Origin: Chitinophagaceae bacterium DXS
Lineage (GTDB): Bacteria > Bacteroidota > Bacteroidia > Chitinophagales > Chitinophagaceae
Length of the DNA stretch: 64,000 bases
Direction: 5' to 3'
Assembly (NCBI GenBank): GCA_030345135.1
Contig: CP128386.1
Span: 6,743,001-6,807,000, forward strand
The position numbers were made by a program, and so were the translations under genes. The first letter of the stretch is position 1; each line of letters begins with the position of its first letter. The notes under the pieces are model-generated. The model did not search any database. It saw nothing but the letters and a program-made list of their open reading frames with translations, and was not told where the DNA came from. Of the stretch, positions 62,301 to 64,000 are shown one piece after another.

Positions 62301-64000
62301 TAGTAACCAGGGAAGATGAACCAGGTGATCTGCGTCTCGCCGCATACATAGTTTTAAAAGCAACAGGCCCGTCTCTGTTGTGGCCATCCGTTGGTGAGTA
62401 TCCAATTTATGATGACCTGTTGTATTATGCGCTTACACATGATGAAACACGAAATGATGAGTATAGGTACGCATTCAGTCAATTGGTTAAGGATAAGTCT
62501 GTATTAGATATTGGAACGGGTAAAGACGCCATTCTTGCCAGACTATGTATTGAAGCGGGCGCCAAAATTGTATATGCTGTTGAAAGTGACTTTGAAGCCT
62601 TTGAACATGCAAAGCAGACTGTTTGCAATTTACATCTTGAAGATAACATAGTGGTTATTTTGGGAGATGTATTAAACGCGACCATTGGTGAATTGGTTGA
62701 TGTTTGTGTCTCTGAGATCATAGGGACAATCGGAGGAAGTGAAGGTGCTAATGTGATTCTAAATAATGCCCGCAGATTTCTCAAAGAAGATGGCCGCATG
62801 ATTCCTCAACGGTGCTTGACACGCATGGCTGCAATAACATTCCCCGACAACCTGTATGATCATCCTGTTTTTGACAAGGCTGCCGGTTTTTATGCGGATA
62901 AAATTTTTGATCAACTGGGCGCCGGTACCGCCATTCGTTTGTGTATAAAGAATTTGCCACACGCCAACATTATTTCAACAGATGCGATTGTGGAGGATCT
63001 AAATTTTAATTCTCCGAATGATGAGGAATATGAAAACGAATTCGTTATAGAAATAACGAAAAATGCAAGATTTGACGGTCTGTTGTTTTGGATCAACCTT
63101 TTTCCTTTGGAAGACAGGCTGATTAACAGCCTTAACGGAGACACCAATTGGCTTCCTGTTTATTTTCCGTTGTTTTATCCTGGCATCGAAGTGCAAAAAG
63201 GTGACTATGTGCAAGGGAAATTTGTTGTTCGTTTAAGTGCAAATAATGTTAATCCTGATTACTCTGTACAGGGCACACTGATTCAAAAAAAAGGGACAAG
63301 TACAGACTTCGGGTACAACTCTTTCTATCAGCCCGCATGTCCAACTAAAAATGCGTTTTACTTAAAGTTATTTCAATCAATAAACAAGGCCACTGAGCCT
63401 GAATCCGGTTCAGATCTCGTAGAAATGCTTAGAAGGCACCTGGGTAAACGGCTGCCCGCTTACATGGTTCCGGATTATTTCCATTTTTTAGAAACGCTGC
63501 CGTTAACAAAAAACGGAAAGATCGATAAAAAGGCGCTACCTGTTCCGGATCGCCATTTCAATAAAAGATACTTAGCTCCGGAAACACTGACACAGGAAAA
63601 ATTAATCAATATCTGGCAGCAGCTGTTGGAAGTGGAACGAATAGGTATAGGGGACGATTTTTTTGCGCTTGGCGGAAACAGCCTGACTGCCGTGAGGGTT
63701 ATTGCACTTGTTCGTAGCGAACTGCAAACAGAAATAGCCATAAGGGATCTTTTCGCTTTCCCTACAATCGAAAGTTTATCGAAGCATCTGCAATCACAAA
63801 ATAGAACATTGCTGTTGCCCTCAATCCAGGTTCAGGATAGACCGCATTTGTTACCGCTTTCCTTTGCCCAGGAAAGATTGTGGTTTATTGACAAGTTGCA
63901 GGGGAGTATTCAGTATCACATGCAGGCTGTTCTGCGTGTGAACGGAAATATTGATGCTATAGCCCTAGAAAATGCTTTGCAAAGCGTTATAGCGCGTCAT
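53306..64000 (+). CDS. Nonribosomal peptide synthetase, 3' end outside window
   Basis: The frame from ATG 53306 is open to the last base (3,565 residues). Order: C1 (HHFITDG 138-144), A1 (~463-945), PCP1 (GGHS, Ser998), C2 (HHIAADG 1183-1189), A2, PCP2 (GGDS, Ser2042), C3 (LHAIIDGW, His2256), A3 with inserted methyltransferase (~3028-3365), PCP3 (GGNS, Ser3459), start of C4. Pocket residues read by alignment to GrsA: A1 DAEHIGEVT; A2 DGYFLGVVF, close to isoleucine codes; A3 DMESIGGVA, whose Glu suggests a basic residue. Beginning with a C domain suggests an acylated first residue. No E or TE domain is visible. It is probably co-transcribed with the acylase gene. Confidence 0.95.
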   Translation, partial: MTNANFPLHPSQQDVYWDQIINTRSTHYNIGGCLKLKGLLDKGNLLKAITSAPAVFDTFKMRFQLNDLDSVCYFDDSFDSLEVPEIDFSGYSNPEERARAWVQEQFNTPFSIQKENFLFEHALLRIEDNEHWLFHRYHHFITDGFGFAVWLQYLAQKYTSLRTGNDFIVEYPGYRDVIINEKKYADSSVYAADKKYWTERIQEKPQQLLKTKYKSLPGSEKHSSTYLVRLNEARQNTLQEIKRETGYGLQQLTIAALLIYFGKTSDKTSFVFGSSVHKRNSKHLRNIMGMFSGLLPYHATFQPGMTLIDLLKEISIQQKKDYRHQNFLVSDIIRHFKINFTHEYLCEVVINYEQLDFSLDFGSDVQATIEKYSSFHERYPLDICWQDYGKQQPLSLRFNFRNEYFLQSEIELLAQRLLFIFEQMPLSLNKSIGSIDIIPATEKQQLLVAFNATKKDYPADKTLIDLFQQQVSKTPAATAVVFQDEVLTFEQLNDRANQLAHYLLKKQVKKETLVAICLERSFELIISVLGILKAGPAYVPVDPAYPKERIDYILSDTQAPIILTSSSCESKLPANSSATIVQLDREWRGILKEPSINPESNSRPENLAYVIYTSGSTGVPKGVMIEHKSVVNLITAQSACFGITEDERILLFSNYCFDASVEQMFLALLNGVPLVLFPEGLQLEPASFGLFLQSNHITHLHATPAFIENVPLVAYECLKRVIAGGDICKTDLADKWKNKVRFYNEYGPTETTVTSIEFLDDGERMNNSHLLSLGRPLANTEVYVLDNDQRLVPIGTPGEICISGAGLARGYLNRPELTAEKFIRHPFHQDKKLYRTGDIGCWNTNGCIEFLGRQDEQLKIRGYRIEPGEIEAVLQQSGLVQECVIVGKDDTEGYKQLVGYVVVKGELDSACLVAYLEHKLPRYMIPHLWVKLDRLPLTSTGKINRKALPDIEPAQMLSNVYVAPRNYMEKKLAEIWQELLCIDNIGVYDNFFELGGHSLIAFRMASAIRKELAIEAAIKELFAKPTIDLFAKYLQQQKNDLRLLQIEPQERPDCVPLSFAQERLWFIHRLQGSTQYHMPAVLRLQGKLDVKALGYALESIVNRHEILKTVIVEKEGKPYQYISEQQWRLDIVGDFPGNGDNDELNRFIDSFISRPFDLETEHMLRACLIAMTGEFHILVLVLHHIAADGWSVSVLVREVMEFYEASIEDRPVQLSALHIQYADYAVWQRKHMKEGMPDEGVSYWKEKLQGVKMLDLPTDYIRPAVQNTQGALVHYTLSNELTISLKKIASQNSSTLYITLLAAFKILLYRYSGQTDICIGTAIAGRKQQELETLIGFFVNTLALRDVVDANTSFVDFLQQVKHTVLDAFKHQDIPFEKVVDAVVEERELSKSPLVQILFTLQNTPVIPELHLGEVQVSIEDRQRTTAQFDINFTIIETIDGIRWSVEYRTDLFKEPTICSMLVHYEQLLNAIVQDTGKAIGDLRIITKDEEHQLLHEFNNAAVDYPKDKTIIDLFALQVRRKPAGIALICGEGQLNYEMLNQRANQLAGYLQQKGVELRSNVGLLATRGIEMIVGILGILKTGAAYVPLNIDYPGERLKYIIQDAGLRHIVCTDCEMAYSKGLGFCDCIDINDSLAFPGYEVNHTTDSCAYIMYTSGTTGHPKGIAISHKNVVKLVSDSGCIAVEENDRMLQWSNYSFDGSVYEIFGSLLQGATLCLVKDAFASDVYELANLIKTEQITICFITTALFNKFIDIDPLVFCSLRKVLFGGEMVSCSHVSRALSAMGPDKLVHVYGPTECTVFTTCYPINMLNGENTVPIGRPLSNTNIYITDERLALVPPGMCGEICIAGDGLAMGYLNQAGMSAEKFIQNRFGNGRLYRSGDLGRWDADGNIEFLGRVDDQVKIRGYRIEPGEVEAVVLQTEWVSQCTVIAKEDNNGHKRLVGYVVAKASFNVEQLTAFLKERLPGYMIPSLWIEIETMPLTSHGKIDKKALPDAPAPQSFTGVFVAPHTETEQVLAAIWQKVLGVEQVGIHDNFFELGGDSILAVSLVSQINQCWDKAVGIQDVFELQTVASLARHITQTPGKLQYGWDEAKREVEGIEDTILGDSNLSVFLPDDWQCIYPMSDIEKGMLYYTFFNEGAGIYHEQVFSHVSGITLDTELFKKAFLLLVEKHESLRSSFHFNTFNTPVQIVHNTAQENISYRDLSHLDLEAQKEFLELFLEEDRQTSFEITKPGLWRITIFELSEKEYTICWSLLHAIIDGWSAASLLNELSHVYFKLKENCSYKPEPLRATLKDYITDQFRYKKDLTVKDFWVRYLDGYSRTDLPFAKGVNVLGQKHFQTATFIVDGELGKGLEKLSNKLQIHVKDVYLAAFMYLLKITNYSDDILAGLVTHGRPEVVDGEMIIGCFLNTVPFRYQFQQDETPEMLLLSINKKARELKAYDRLSLFEIMETTVGKTAYENPFFDVIFNYIDFYVLDEMRKEFSIREPLVDMSTMTNTSLDLTIQKVNGGHQVIFNFLDQVFERTDVDRLTVYYRKILDSFIKHASSPLRIDAILAPSETHMLLNVFNDTKRDYSFGKTLVDLLEEQVLLTPENTAVKFENQKLTYSQLNERANQVAYYLAEKGVKKETLVLVLVERSLEMVIGMLAILKAGGAYVPIDPDYPAERVRFILKDTNATIMLGHIHYKDLLEDYTLEIVDLKNEEHFISKKPCTNPANSIDPSQLVYVVYTSGSTGKPKGVMIENRSVVNYLSAFREYFSIAGEDKILQQFSVSFDMMVEQVFLALISGACLIVLKDGRDLNSLKEKIESNDATILSATPSMINWLNKELLTTGNLRYLISGGDTLYASHIDNLFDKITIVNGYGPSETTVAVSFHNIKELSGASLIGKPVPNTSVYILDKNQQLLPSGAIGEICVGGVQVARGYLNLAKETRTKFIEDPFSNDDKRKLFRTGDIGRWLHDGTLEFLGRLDEQVQVRGYRVEPAEIEIVLQQNELVSNAVVVTREDEPGDLRLAAYIVLKATGPSLLWPSVGEYPIYDDLLYYALTHDETRNDEYRYAFSQLVKDKSVLDIGTGKDAILARLCIEAGAKIVYAVESDFEAFEHAKQTVCNLHLEDNIVVILGDVLNATIGELVDVCVSEIIGTIGGSEGANVILNNARRFLKEDGRMIPQRCLTRMAAITFPDNLYDHPVFDKAAGFYADKIFDQLGAGTAIRLCIKNLPHANIISTDAIVEDLNFNSPNDEEYENEFVIEITKNARFDGLLFWINLFPLEDRLINSLNGDTNWLPVYFPLFYPGIEVQKGDYVQGKFVVRLSANNVNPDYSVQGTLIQKKGTSTDFGYNSFYQPACPTKNAFYLKLFQSINKATEPESGSDLVEMLRRHLGKRLPAYMVPDYFHFLETLPLTKNGKIDKKALPVPDRHFNKRYLAPETLTQEKLINIWQQLLEVERIGIGDDFFALGGNSLTAVRVIALVRSELQTEIAIRDLFAFPTIESLSKHLQSQNRTLLLPSIQVQDRPHLLPLSFAQERLWFIDKLQGSIQYHMQAVLRVNGNIDAIALENALQSVIARH
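62390..63400 (+). other. PRMT-like methyltransferase domain embedded in adenylation domain A3
   Basis: Between A8 (VRGYRVEPAEIE) and A9 (LPAYMVP) of A3 lie ~335 extra residues. They contain SAM motif I VLDIGTGKDA (3066 on), post-I VYAVESD, and VSEIIGTIGGSEG with glutamates 3137 and 3146, nine apart exactly as in the double-E loop of protein arginine methyltransferases. Then follow FLKEDGRMIPQR, a TNW motif where PRMTs have THW, and a barrel-like region (PGIEVQKGDYVQGKFVV). This is a full PRMT fold (catalytic part plus barrel), unlike the N-methyltransferases usually found at this site. The third glycine of motif I is absent. Confidence 0.82.

Noticed and set aside
1-64000. tRNA, rRNA and riboswitch genes
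   Set aside because: No cloverleaf, rRNA core or known riboswitch consensus was recognised by reading; weak candidates could be missed without a covariance search.

Overview
The window looks like a chromosomal segment of a Bacteroidota member, probably Chitinophagaceae. This rests on gene content: a GLPGLI-family protein paired with a TonB-receptor-type outer membrane protein, a LacI/AraC hybrid XylR-type regulator, PSCyt/DUF1501 gene pairs, a BF3164-like propeller lipoprotein and large NRPS genes. It also rests on A/T-rich start regions without clear Shine-Dalgarno sites. No rRNA, tRNA or CRISPR array was recognised. Family assignments come from reading motifs; no database search was possible.

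Region 1 (1-7.5 kb): the 3' part of an AraC regulator, then a co-directional trio: a diheme PSCyt1/DUF1549/DUF1553 protein, a Tat-exported DUF1501 protein, and a membrane-anchored DUF2231/monoheme/LRR/chitobiase-like protein. Region 2 (7.5-17.2 kb): repeat-rich DNA holding a 2.5-kb array (424-bp tandem units, GTTGTTGGT/ACCAACAAC palindromes, small triloop hairpins) and a second dispersed repeat that precedes several scattered genes (a secreted protein, small hypotheticals, endonuclease III, a ceramidase-like protein, a WD40-like lipoprotein). Region 3 (18.3-29 kb): an ABC transporter, a large secreted glycosidase-like protein and an HpcH/HpaI aldolase separated by a 257-bp MITE-like element, an outer membrane barrel protein, an AsmA-like protein, and three copies of a ~207-bp palindromic element. 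Two gene fossils lie here, an ISAs1-type transposase tail and an unidentified coiled-coil gene.

Region 4 (30-40.5 kb, visibly A/T-rich): a transglutaminase-like/discoidin protein converges on a minus-strand block. In transcription order the block encodes an O-antigen-ligase-like TPR membrane protein, a 68-residue secreted four-cysteine peptide, a propeller lipoprotein, a thioredoxin-like lipoprotein, a GLPGLI protein and an outer membrane receptor. It is a candidate peptide/envelope system. Region 5 (41-46.6 kb): a PhyH dioxygenase, a XylR-type regulator, a 22-bp palindrome, a decayed paralogue N-terminus and an intact GH38-like glycosidase.

Region 6 (46.9-64 kb) is a nonribosomal peptide cluster: a PLP enzyme resembling capreomycidine synthases, an ABC exporter, a membrane-anchored penicillin-acylase-type hydrolase and the first 3,565 residues of an NRPS that runs off the window, ordered C-A-PCP-C-A-PCP-C-A(MT)-PCP-C. 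The third adenylation domain is interrupted between motifs A8 and A9 by a complete methyltransferase with the hallmarks of protein arginine methyltransferases: motif I, a double-E loop with exact spacing, a THW-like motif and a beta-barrel. With the capreomycidine-synthase-like enzyme and acidic A-domain pockets, this suggests a peptide carrying modified basic residues, possibly exported as an N-acylated precursor and trimmed outside by the acylase. This is the strongest candidate for an undescribed system here.
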